The notes under the pieces: model-generated | What the model was told of the DNA's origin: nothing | Databases searched by the model: none | The model's input: the letters and a program-made list of their open reading frames with translations, nothing else | Made by a program: the position numbers and the translations under genes | Shown here: positions 27,064 through 34,847 of the stretch, one piece after another | Layout: each line of letters begins with the position of its first letter | Position numbering within the stretch: the stretch's first letter is position 1 | Assembly: GCA_015057085.1 (NCBI GenBank) | Contig: SVFB01000098.1 | Location: forward strand, 1-61,388 | From: Lachnospiraceae bacterium | GTDB lineage: Bacteria; Bacillota; Clostridia; Lachnospirales; Lachnospiraceae | Length of the DNA stretch: 61,388 nt | Direction of reading: 5' to 3'

Positions 27064-28449
27064 CTAATTTGTTTCGACAGGCGCAGCCTTTTCTACATCC
27101 GGATTTGCAATATCATAAAATCCTTCCACTGCTGTTCCGGAATATACAGCACTCACATCACTCATGGAACCCCAAACCGCCAAATACAGCTGATATACGG
27201 CTCCATCTACTGCAGAGTCGGTTAAAGTGTTGTCATCTAAGGCTTTCTGTGCTGTGGCAATTGCTGCTGTTAAATCATCAATTGTAGATTGATTCTCTAC
27301 CCAATCCACATCTTCGCCTGCTTCTTCTCTGCTATCTGCTACAACTGCATGATCCGCAATATTCTGCGCATATGCAATGGATGCTTCTAATCGTGGACGA
27401 CTTGAATCACCTGTTGTAAATCCAATTAACATCGGCTTTTCGGTTTCTGCTGTTCCCGGTACAAACCAGGCTGTCACTTCATAATCGCCTTCTGTCAATT
27501 CAAAATGAACCTGTGTATTTACAAATCCACCCGGTCTGTTTTGTGTTGCAAATGCACGATTATACATATCTGCATCTTCGAAATAATGTGTTGTTCCGGT
27601 TAAATCCTCAAACAAATAATCTTCATGATCTGCGCCTCCAACAAGATATCCATCCATTCTGTCGGCTTCTTTTAAATTCCAACCGTTTTCATCAAACCAG
27701 CAAACTGCGATGATGCCTGCTTCGACTCCTCTTGAAATATTCTCATTCGGAAATGCAATGGTAATCGGTGCAGCTGCATTCTCGTTCGGAATAGGCATTG
27801 GCGATTCGTCCGGTGAAATTGCATATTCTGCTCCATCCGCAATCAGTGTAGAAGTGCCATCTCCATTGTCAATGATTTCATCAACCAAAGCACCTCTCGT
27901 TACAAATAAAGACATCGATGTCGCATATCCGTTTTCGTCAAGTTCAAAGGTGACATTCGTCCCTGCTGCCTTAACCGTCTGTGTCACAGCTTCCAGTCCT
28001 CCTGCCAGAACATCTTCTGCAGATGCTCCCGACTCTACCTGGAATGCTTTTACACCGTTTATTGTATAGCAATACTCACCGTTTTCATTTGCTGTAATCT
28101 CGTCAATTGAAGTTGGTAAGGCAATTCCGTTGATTAAGACTTTACCGTTTTGAATCAATTCCTGTATTCCGGAAATCATATCCTCCTGGGTTTTTCCCTC
28201 AAAGTATTGAGCGAATACATAATTGCCATCAAAGTCAGTATCGCGTTCTTCCGCTTCTAACTTATAGGATGCAGATCCATCGCATATTAATGTAACTGCC
28301 TGACTTTCTTCGCCCACCTCTGTTTCTGATTCGGTTGCTGATTGAGTTGTCTTAGTCTCAGTCTTTGCTCCGCATCCTGCCAATCCACCTGCTACAACTG
28401 CTGCTGATAGCATTCCTGCTAACATTCTTGAATAAACCTTTCTTTTCAT
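27064..28449 (-). CDS. Lipoprotein of unknown function with C-terminal FIVAR-like helices (461 aa)
   Basis: Not recognised as a known family. Seen: a lipoprotein signal with lipobox LAGC (about residues 22-25), a Thr/Glu-rich linker, a mixed alpha/beta body, and near the C-terminus a segment with the spacing of a three-helix FIVAR domain (TIDDLTAAIATAQKALDD, then DSAVDGAVYQL). It would be surface anchored. ATG 28449 is used because GGAGGT sits just upstream; an in-frame TTG at 28461 overlaps that site. Single-gene unit with its own promoter, LysR-type operator and terminator, hence coregulated with the importer and MFS/esterase units. A role in substrate capture or adhesion is a guess. Confidence 0.7.
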   Translation of the reverse strand: MKRKVYSRMLAGMLSAAVVAGGLAGCGAKTETKTTQSATESETEVGEESQAVTLICDGSASYKLEAEERDTDFDGNYVFAQYFEGKTQEDMISGIQELIQNGKVLINGIALPTSIDEITANENGEYCYTINGVKAFQVESGASAEDVLAGGLEAVTQTVKAAGTNVTFELDENGYATSMSLFVTRGALVDEIIDNGDGTSTLIADGAEYAISPDESPMPIPNENAAAPITIAFPNENISRGVEAGIIAVCWFDENGWNLKEADRMDGYLVGGADHEDYLFEDLTGTTHYFEDADMYNRAFATQNRPGGFVNTQVHFELTEGDYEVTAWFVPGTAETEKPMLIGFTTGDSSRPRLEASIAYAQNIADHAVVADSREEAGEDVDWVENQSTIDDLTAAIATAQKALDDNTLTDSAVDGAVYQLYLAVWGSMSDVSAVYSGTAVEGFYDIANPDVEKAAPVETN

Positions 28450-28488
28450 CTTTACCTCCAATACATATAAATAAGATTTACGCTCTTA

Positions 28489-28517
28489 TTTTTATACATA
28501 TCAGAGGTTGGCTTCAA
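28489..28517 (-). promoter_or_regulatory. Probable promoter of the lipoprotein gene
   Basis: TTGAAG (-35, 28512-28517) inside AATTGAAGCCAA, a string also found at the importer promoter. A weak TAAAAA lies at 17 bp (28489-28494); an alternative TATAAA lies at 15 bp. Confidence 0.45.
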
Positions 28518-28537
28518 TTCATTTTCATTTCCTATTG

Positions 28538-28552
28538 TTTCCAAAAAGGAAA
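28538..28552 (-). promoter_or_regulatory. LysR-type operator, site 3
   Basis: Minus strand TTTCCTTTTTGGAAA, a perfect TTTCC-N5-GGAAA repeat, again 20 nt upstream of the -35 box and directly behind the GH3 stop codon. Confidence 0.7.
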
Positions 28553-28555
28553 ACT

Positions 28556-30220
28556 TTAAATCCTAGTATCCCGCAACCCGCAGAATGCGTCCACCGGACT
28601 CTTTCCCTGAAAGGCTTCTGCTCCGGTTAACTTGTCCAATGCCGCAATCAAAATCGCTTTTGTTGCTGAATATCCATTGATATAAATCGGAATTCTCGGA
28701 ATATCCATCAAGTGATAAGGATTTGAAAGAGAGATGAAGACACTTCTTTGTTCATTTATAAATCTTGGAATATCCAAAGCATGTTTTTCACACCAGTTCA
28801 GTCGCACTGTCGTCCTGTTACTGGCAGTTTGTTCATTTGCAAGATAGACTGTGATTTCGTCTGTTGGAATTTGGGAAGTGCCATGCAGATCATCTTCTAT
28901 TGGATGGTATTCATATACGTCAAATCCCTTCTGCTTAAAATATGAAACAGCCACTTCACGCATACTTCCATCATAAAGTGCATCTTCTCCAAGTAAAATC
29001 AGGCGGATATTCGGATATTTTTCAACTGTAATCGGAAGATAACTTGTGCCTTCATTATATTTTTCAGAAGTATCTTTCACCAATGTAATCGCATTTTGCG
29101 CACAATTTTGAGCAGCTTGCTCACATTGAATTTGCGGAATCTCATATGTTCTTAGGCAAAGTACTGCTTTAAGAGCCAGGATCCGCGTAACTGCTTCTTC
29201 AAGCCTTTCCTTTGAAATCGCACCTGATTGCACCGCTTCTGTAATCGCATCATAATCCTCTTGAAAATCCGTGGAAAATACCAGCATATCCGCGCCTGCA
29301 AGAATAGATTGAACCACAGCCTTTTTTCTTGGCATATTCATGGTATAACCGCCCATGATTGTAGCATCTGTTGTGATTACACCATTAAATCCAAATTCTT
29401 CTCTCAAGACACCGGTCAACAATTCTTTGGAAAGAGATCCCGGCATACAATCCTCATATTTTAACGACGGATTCTTATTCATGGATACTTCCGGGCATAC
29501 AATATGTCCTGTCATAATACTAAGCAATCCGTTATCAATCAAATTTCTGTATATACTTCCGTAGGTTTTGTACCATTCATCTGCAGACAAATGGTTATAA
29601 CTCGGATGCAAATGCTGATCGCGAAAATCTACTCCGTCTCCCGGAAAATGTTTTGCACAGGCTGCGACTCCATATTTTTGAATTGTTGTCGCATAGGTTT
29701 TTGTCATATTTAAAACCAGTTGCAAATCATCTCCGAATGCTCTCACATTCGTAATCGGATTAAGAGGATTGATTGACATATCTGATACCGGAGAAAAAGT
29801 CCAGTTAATACCAGCATCACGCCCCTCTTTTGCACAGCATTTTGCAAAATCTTCACAAATTGATTCGTCACCTGTCGCTCCGACTGTCATCGGCCAACCA
29901 AATAAGGTTCCATCTGCGGTTCCACCGCTACCGCCCTCTTCCAGATTTGCAGCTTTCAGCAAAGGCACCGGTACAACCTGATCAAGAGCTTCGTAATTTT
30001 CTTTGATTTCGTCTGTCGGCGCCGGGCGATACAAAATAGATCCGACACCGTAATTTGACACCAAATCCTTTAGTTCTTCAATTGAATAATCGCCACCCAT
30101 GAGGCAAAACAACTGTCCGATCATTTGCTCAGGAGATAATGATTCTTTCCAACGTTGTACGGTTTCGATTTCTTCCTCTGCCAAATAAAATGGCGCTTCT
30201 TTTAAGTTCACCTTCGCCAT
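28556..30220 (-). CDS. Glycoside hydrolase family 3, NagZ-like
   Basis: 554 aa. N-terminal GH3 barrel: KHFPGDGVDFRDQHLHP corresponds to the beta-N-acetylhexosaminidase signature with the His of the Asp-His dyad; the nucleophile is probably the Asp in GVITTDATIM. A C-terminal alpha/beta sandwich of about 180 residues follows. The dyad loop reads GDGVDFRDQH rather than the usual GHG...DSH form, so substrate choice may differ. No signal peptide, so it acts on imported glycosides. It begins 1 nt after a small conserved-looking gene (79 aa) and ends before the LysR-type site of the lipoprotein gene. Confidence 0.88.
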   Translation of the reverse strand: MAKVNLKEAPFYLAEEEIETVQRWKESLSPEQMIGQLFCLMGGDYSIEELKDLVSNYGVGSILYRPAPTDEIKENYEALDQVVPVPLLKAANLEEGGSGGTADGTLFGWPMTVGATGDESICEDFAKCCAKEGRDAGINWTFSPVSDMSINPLNPITNVRAFGDDLQLVLNMTKTYATTIQKYGVAACAKHFPGDGVDFRDQHLHPSYNHLSADEWYKTYGSIYRNLIDNGLLSIMTGHIVCPEVSMNKNPSLKYEDCMPGSLSKELLTGVLREEFGFNGVITTDATIMGGYTMNMPRKKAVVQSILAGADMLVFSTDFQEDYDAITEAVQSGAISKERLEEAVTRILALKAVLCLRTYEIPQIQCEQAAQNCAQNAITLVKDTSEKYNEGTSYLPITVEKYPNIRLILLGEDALYDGSMREVAVSYFKQKGFDVYEYHPIEDDLHGTSQIPTDEITVYLANEQTASNRTTVRLNWCEKHALDIPRFINEQRSVFISLSNPYHLMDIPRIPIYINGYSATKAILIAALDKLTGAEAFQGKSPVDAFCGLRDTRI

Positions 30221-30221
30221 T

Positions 30222-30461
30222 TTATGACTCCACCGGCACTAAGAATTCTTTGATGATTTCGTAATCATTAATGTCATAACATACGATTTCATAGGAATCG
30301 ATTTCCGGATTTGAGAAGATTCTTGTCAATCCAATAAACTGTGTCAACTTAGATGCTAAATTCAAAACATCTTTTTCGTCTGTAATCAATTCCACTCTTC
30401 CGTTACACAAATCAAGCGCCTTAAAAAAGGCATCCACGTTTTTAATACTCTTTACTCTCAT
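30222..30461 (-). CDS. Small protein of unknown function upstream of GH3 (79 aa)
   Basis: No confident family. The pattern GRVELITDEKDVLNLASKL followed by an alternating strand/helix faintly recalls the HPr fold, but there is no HPr active-site histidine. ATG 30461 has GGAGG 8 nt upstream; an upstream in-frame ATG (30479) overlaps that region. It is tightly coupled to the GH3 gene (1-nt gap) and follows repeat copy C. Possible regulatory or structural partner; unproven. Confidence 0.6.
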   Translation of the reverse strand: MRVKSIKNVDAFFKALDLCNGRVELITDEKDVLNLASKLTQFIGLTRIFSNPEIDSYEIVCYDINDYEIIKEFLVPVES

Positions 30462-30550
30462 ATTTTGTCCTCCAATCATATATTTGTCTTATATCATATT
30501 TGAGAAAACCTATCATTCGTAATTTTGACATGTTGCTTTCCAAATTAATA

Positions 30551-30680
30551 TTCAAGTCTCGCTCGCGAGACTTGGCGCGAGATTTGCGTCAGCGTAGCTG
30601 ACATATTTCATATGCAAATCTCTGCGCATCCTCGCGGAGCGTTTATCTCAGTCGGAGATTGTAACCCCGACTGAGATAAA
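30551..30680 (-). repeat. Structured interspersed repeat, copy C (complete, 130 bp)
   Basis: Reverse-strand copy of 5593-5722 with 2 differences in 130. One turns an A-U pair in P1 into G-U on the sense strand; the other is in the loop of the inner hairpin (TAT to TAC), so both keep the fold. It begins 1 nt after the stop codon of the tannase-like gene, in the sense of that transcript. Confidence 0.93.
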
Positions 30681-30681
30681 G

Positions 30682-32385
30682 TTATTTTGTGATTGATTCA
30701 ATCCATGAGATAACCTCACCTTTATAATCAGCCTCTGAGTGCGGCTGTTCCCATACCAATTCATAATCTGTATCAAGTCCTGCTTCCGCAAGCTTGCAGG
30801 CAAGTGTAAGCGACATCATAAATGAAGTATCCGCATCTGATGCGCCAACTCTGATTCTAAAATGCTTTGAAGGATTTGTCTTCTCATCTGTTGCAATAAA
30901 ATTATATGGATTGATGAGATAGATTCGATTTGCCAGTTCAGAATCATCCACATCCTTTGCATAGGAATCATAATACATCTCATATTCCTTCGGGAAAGTA
31001 TCCTTTAATTGAGCAATGGCTTCTTTTACCTGCTTACTGAAATGAACCGCATTTGTGGTTTGATTTCCGAATACCTTATTTTCACCGCTGGTATTGCTTA
31101 GAATATCAAAGGATGGACATCCCTTCATTCTTCTTCTCTGATTTAATACATATGCATCTAAATCGCTGACTGTTGCCACGCCATTTTCGAAAGAAAGCCA
31201 ACTATTCTTTTCTGTTCCATGAACCGTCATCATTTCAGGTGCAAACGTATCGCGCTTTTCTTCTCCTGCTTCCGGGCGAAGCATCATTGTGCCAAGTCCG
31301 AATCCGAGTTCATCCTCATCCGAAGGTTTCTCCGGAGATAATTCCACATCCGGTCCTGCGAAGCTTTGCATTGCAGGTGGCGGTCCCATCGGCTTTGGCT
31401 TTTCGAAGGTATATTCTCCGCTTAGATAAGCTTCCACACTATAATCTCTGTCTTCGAGTTCCTTATTTGCAAGCTTGTTTAGAAACTTTGTTGCAGACTT
31501 AGAAATCTGTTCCATCAAATAATCGTAGGCGCTTCCGGAGCGACCATCCTCGCCGATGGTAAGCACTTCGTGTGTCTTTGGATTTTTGACCTTTAAGCCG
31601 TTGAAATATTTGATATAGTCGCGATATAACTGCTTAGAGATGGCCTTTTCAAATTCTGTCATCTCTCCACCCGGCCCTGCATGAGATGGTTCGCTGATTT
31701 GATCCGCAAAAAACATCCATTCATACGCCATATCTGCATGTTCCAAGTCAATGATCGGACAATAAATCTGTGCAGCATATACATGATCGCTTTCTTCCAT
31801 AAATGCGCCATTCTCTTCCAGATACGGTAAATACTTTTCGTTATCTCCTGTTACACCTAAAAGCGTAGACATAGCGCCTCCTGCGGACCAGCCTACGGAT
31901 ATCATCTTATCCACGTCTCCCGGAATTGAGTTGCGATTGTGTCGAATGAAGCGAATGGCTGTCTTTAAGTCCACCAAATTGATTGGTGATTTACCCACAT
32001 ATCCATCTTCTTTTGTATGAGACTCATGTCCACGATTTCCGCAAGTAACATAAACCATTCCCGCATCTAAATATTTCAGCGCATAGCTTCGCGGTCCGTC
32101 AATCCAGGTATGCGGCATCTGCATATATCCTGCTGAATTATTTTCGAATACCACCGGTGCAGTTTTTGCAGTATATCCGTTTTCTGTTGCATTCTCATCA
32201 ATAACGCCCGGTGCAGACATGTATTTTCCGGGAACAAATATGGACAAACGCTGAAAAGCCGGAACTTTTGCGTTGGGTGTATATAAGATATCTTCTAACA
32301 TCCACACATGATATTTCTCATGATAGGTCCATTTATCTTTGATATGGTCTAGTTCCATATCCTTATTTACAATATTAATACGCAT
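30682..32385 (-). CDS. Subtype-B tannase-like esterase
   Basis: 567 aa. Clear resemblance, from memory, to the Lactiplantibacillus plantarum tannase: VDLKTAIRFIRHNRNSIPGD, YCPIIDLEHADMAYEW and HFRIRVGASDADTSF line up with that enzyme. The triad would be S167 (GWSAGG), D519 (DADTSF) and H549 (EQPHSEADY). Residues about 335-415 form a Pro-rich insertion, making it some 100 aa longer than the lactobacillar enzyme. Tannases cleave galloyl esters. No signal peptide. ATG 32385 follows GGAGGTAATT; an upstream TTG covers that site. It lies behind a terminator and has a candidate -10 TATAAT at 32411-32416. Specificity could be another phenolic ester. Confidence 0.85.
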   Translation of the reverse strand: MRINIVNKDMELDHIKDKWTYHEKYHVWMLEDILYTPNAKVPAFQRLSIFVPGKYMSAPGVIDENATENGYTAKTAPVVFENNSAGYMQMPHTWIDGPRSYALKYLDAGMVYVTCGNRGHESHTKEDGYVGKSPINLVDLKTAIRFIRHNRNSIPGDVDKMISVGWSAGGAMSTLLGVTGDNEKYLPYLEENGAFMEESDHVYAAQIYCPIIDLEHADMAYEWMFFADQISEPSHAGPGGEMTEFEKAISKQLYRDYIKYFNGLKVKNPKTHEVLTIGEDGRSGSAYDYLMEQISKSATKFLNKLANKELEDRDYSVEAYLSGEYTFEKPKPMGPPPAMQSFAGPDVELSPEKPSDEDELGFGLGTMMLRPEAGEEKRDTFAPEMMTVHGTEKNSWLSFENGVATVSDLDAYVLNQRRRMKGCPSFDILSNTSGENKVFGNQTTNAVHFSKQVKEAIAQLKDTFPKEYEMYYDSYAKDVDDSELANRIYLINPYNFIATDEKTNPSKHFRIRVGASDADTSFMMSLTLACKLAEAGLDTDYELVWEQPHSEADYKGEVISWIESITK

Positions 32386-32421
32386 AATTACCTCCAAAAA
32401 AACTGATTCTATTATATAAAA

Positions 32422-32455
32422 GAGGCTGAAAAAGAAAAATTCTAATTCAGCCCTC
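32422..32455 (-). terminator. Terminator after the 287-aa esterase gene
   Basis: GAGGGCTGAA/TTCAGCCTC stem with one bulged base, followed by TTTT on the minus strand. It separates the GPH/esterase operon from the tannase-like gene, though read-through is possible. Confidence 0.7.
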
Positions 32456-32463
32456 CTACATTT

Positions 32464-33327
32464 CTATTTTTGACTTAATGTTGCAGTATGCTTTTGAATA
32501 AACGAATAGATTTGATTCATATTCTCTTCTGTGAAGATTTTTGGGTCATCATGCCCGGCATCTGCAACAGGAATAAATTCGACCGAATTCGGGTTCACTT
32601 TCTCCAACAATTCTCCTGCAAAAACAACTGATTGCATAAAAGGCACCATCACATCTTTTGTGCCATGAAAAATCAAAAAAGGTGCAGTATTTTCCGAAAT
32701 ATATGTTGCAGGATTTGCCTTTCTCACAAGATCAAGATTTGACTGAATTTCACCGCCAATATACATCGACTCCGGAGAGTTTGCCTCATCATGGATGCAA
32801 TCGCTAATTCCATTTTCTCGTGCTTGTGCATCCATCGTAGCAAAATTCATAGGACCAAATTGATCAATTGCAACTGCAACATAAGGATTTTCTTCGAAAT
32901 TCATCCCTTCTTCCCCTGGAAATTCACCATTTGGGACATTCATTCCAAGCATTGCTGCAAGATTACCTCCCGCGGATCCACCAATGGCAATCAAACGTGT
33001 TGCATCAAGATGATATTCTGCGGCATGTTTTCTTACATATCGCACAGCATTTCTCACATCCAATACTGCGGCTGGAAAAATTGCTTCTTTGCTCAAACGA
33101 TATTCCACCGATACAACTGCAAAACCATGTTCTAGTGCCTGCAGATAAGGTTTCAGATGCGAATCCTGCTTATCTCCAAACATAAATCCGCCGCCGTGAA
33201 TATAAATCAATGCCGGCCATGCGCTTTGCTCTTTGTTCGGCAAATAAATATCAAGCTTCTGCGAAGCACTTTCGTTTTGATATGCGATATCTTTATATTG
33301 AGGTTCCTGTTCCATATTCATAATCAT
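32464..33327 (-). CDS. HSL/BD-FAE-like alpha/beta-hydrolase (esterase)
   Basis: 287 aa. Oxyanion-hole motif HGGGF (44-48), nucleophile S118 in GGSAGG, an Asp in HGTKDVMVP and a His in DAGHDD: the full triad of the hormone-sensitive-lipase/bifunctional feruloyl and acetyl-xylan esterase group. No signal peptide, so cytoplasmic. It begins 16 bp after the GPH transporter gene in the same operon, pointing to intake of an acylated sugar followed by deacylation. AAGGA lies upstream of the first ATG. Which acyl group is removed is unknown. Confidence 0.88.
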   Translation of the reverse strand: MIMNMEQEPQYKDIAYQNESASQKLDIYLPNKEQSAWPALIYIHGGGFMFGDKQDSHLKPYLQALEHGFAVVSVEYRLSKEAIFPAAVLDVRNAVRYVRKHAAEYHLDATRLIAIGGSAGGNLAAMLGMNVPNGEFPGEEGMNFEENPYVAVAIDQFGPMNFATMDAQARENGISDCIHDEANSPESMYIGGEIQSNLDLVRKANPATYISENTAPFLIFHGTKDVMVPFMQSVVFAGELLEKVNPNSVEFIPVADAGHDDPKIFTEENMNQIYSFIQKHTATLSQK

Positions 33328-33343
33328 TTATCATTCCTTCATC

Positions 33344-34681
33344 TTACATTTTTTTCTCGCCGATTGTCTTTCTGATTTCCGGAAGATATTTCTCCACATC
33401 CATCAGCAAAACTCCAATCAGCAATACGATACTGATGATTGCTCCAAGCCATCCGTAGTCAAATCGGATTGCATTTATAACTGCATCAGACTGTGATTCT
33501 ACATTTGGCGCATAATTGACAGCTGCAAGAATCCATGCTGTACAAGCTGAGCCAAAACCGATTCCGATTTTAGAACCGATGGACTGGCTGGATGCCATCA
33601 AACCTTCGGATCTGACACCGAATTTCCACTCGCCATAATCTGCCGCATCTGCTGTAAATGCATAAAGACCTGCGAACATAGGGCCGATTCCGATTGCACG
33701 AATGATGACGCCTGCTAAAAGCATGTTCGTATTGGTTCCTGCCATTCCTGCCAATGCGAAACCGATGATCATCAAGATTGCGCCGCCGGCCATAAATACA
33801 CGCTTGGAGAACTTATTTGAAAACCAAGGCATGAAGAATAGCACAATGATTCCCGGAGCCTGCCCAAAGCTCATCAAAACTGCCATATACATCGGATTCT
33901 TTAATACTTCATTGCAATAATAAATCTGCGCTGCGATTGCATTGGCATTGACAAATAAGGTTAATGCACCAAGGATCAAAGCAATCCAGAAATATTTGTT
34001 CTTTACGACAGCCGGAAGCTGCTCTTTTAAAGATGCGCTATGCGGTTTTGCATCTTCTGCGTCCATTCCCACAACTTCTTCACAGACAATACCCGGAATC
34101 AGGATTAATACGCCTGCAACCACTCCGAGAATGATGCTGGTAACAGTCCATCCAAAATTTAATTGAAGCACTGTGATCATGGTTCCGATTACAAGTCCTG
34201 AAAGGTTGTTTAGGATTGAAGATACCGTAGATGTGGTATTTCGATCCTTGTAATCACGTGTCATTCTTGCAAGCAAGGCGGTATGTGCAATACCAAAAAT
34301 GGTATATACAACACAATTTAAGAAGATATAAGTCAGATATGCATATACAAGCTTTGCTGCTTCTGACCAGCCCTGCGGTACAGATAGGATTAAAATGATT
34401 CCGATGACCATCAGTGGTGCACAAATGATTAGCCACGGGCGCGCTTTACCAATCTTTGTATTGGTTTTGTCTACGATTCCACCCATTGCAAAATCCGTGA
34501 TTCCGTCAAGTAAACGTGCAATTACAAACATGGTTCCAATTGCCGCAGCAGCAATTCCTGCTGTATTTGTATAATAGCTAAGTAAAAAAGAAGCAAGTAA
34601 TGTGCTCATGACATTTCCACCTGCCGCACCGCTTCCGTAGGCTATCTTTTTCCAAAATGGAATTTTCTTTGATTCGTTCAT
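33344..34681 (-). CDS. GPH-family sugar:cation symporter
   Basis: 445 aa, 12 membrane helices. The stretch LLDGITDFAMGGIVDKTNTK and GKARPWLI is the glycoside-pentoside-hexuronide (MelB-type) signature including the cation-site Asp residues. The family imports mono- or disaccharides and glycosides with Na+ or H+. First gene of an operon with the 287-aa esterase; promoter TTGCTT-17-TATAAT and an inverted-repeat operator lie in the shared region with a divergent LysR gene. RBS AAGGAG. Confidence 0.92.
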   Translation of the reverse strand: MNESKKIPFWKKIAYGSGAAGGNVMSTLLASFLLSYYTNTAGIAAAAIGTMFVIARLLDGITDFAMGGIVDKTNTKIGKARPWLIICAPLMVIGIILILSVPQGWSEAAKLVYAYLTYIFLNCVVYTIFGIAHTALLARMTRDYKDRNTTSTVSSILNNLSGLVIGTMITVLQLNFGWTVTSIILGVVAGVLILIPGIVCEEVVGMDAEDAKPHSASLKEQLPAVVKNKYFWIALILGALTLFVNANAIAAQIYYCNEVLKNPMYMAVLMSFGQAPGIIVLFFMPWFSNKFSKRVFMAGGAILMIIGFALAGMAGTNTNMLLAGVIIRAIGIGPMFAGLYAFTADAADYGEWKFGVRSEGLMASSQSIGSKIGIGFGSACTAWILAAVNYAPNVESQSDAVINAIRFDYGWLGAIISIVLLIGVLLMDVEKYLPEIRKTIGEKKM

Positions 34682-34741
34682 ATTGACTCCTTTTGTATTT
34701 TGATAAGTTTCCTCGAAGCTTCGTTTTTCATGTACAAAATC

Positions 34742-34770
34742 ATTATAAAAAGATGGTCCGGCACAAGCAA
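34742..34770 (-). promoter_or_regulatory. Promoter of the GPH/esterase operon
   Basis: Minus strand TTGCTT (-35, 34765-34770), 17-bp spacer, perfect TATAAT (-10, 34742-34747). Confidence 0.65.
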
Positions 34771-34787
34771 TTCGAGTTTTGATGAAA

Positions 34788-34808
34788 TTAAGTCAATATC
34801 CGACTCAA
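34788..34808. promoter_or_regulatory. LysR-3 operator in the divergent region
   Basis: 21-bp imperfect inverted repeat; core AGTC-N7-GACT at 34791-34805, arms TTGAGTC/GACTTAA on the minus strand. The core ends 20 nt upstream of the GPH -35 box, matching the geometry of the TTTC-N7-GAAA sites. It also covers the expected -35 position (34800-34805) for the lysR -10 TATAAT at 34823-34828, so binding could both activate the operon and repress lysR-3. Confidence 0.62.
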
Positions 34809-34847
34809 AAAATATGTTATTATATAATTAATATCAGGAGGGGATTC

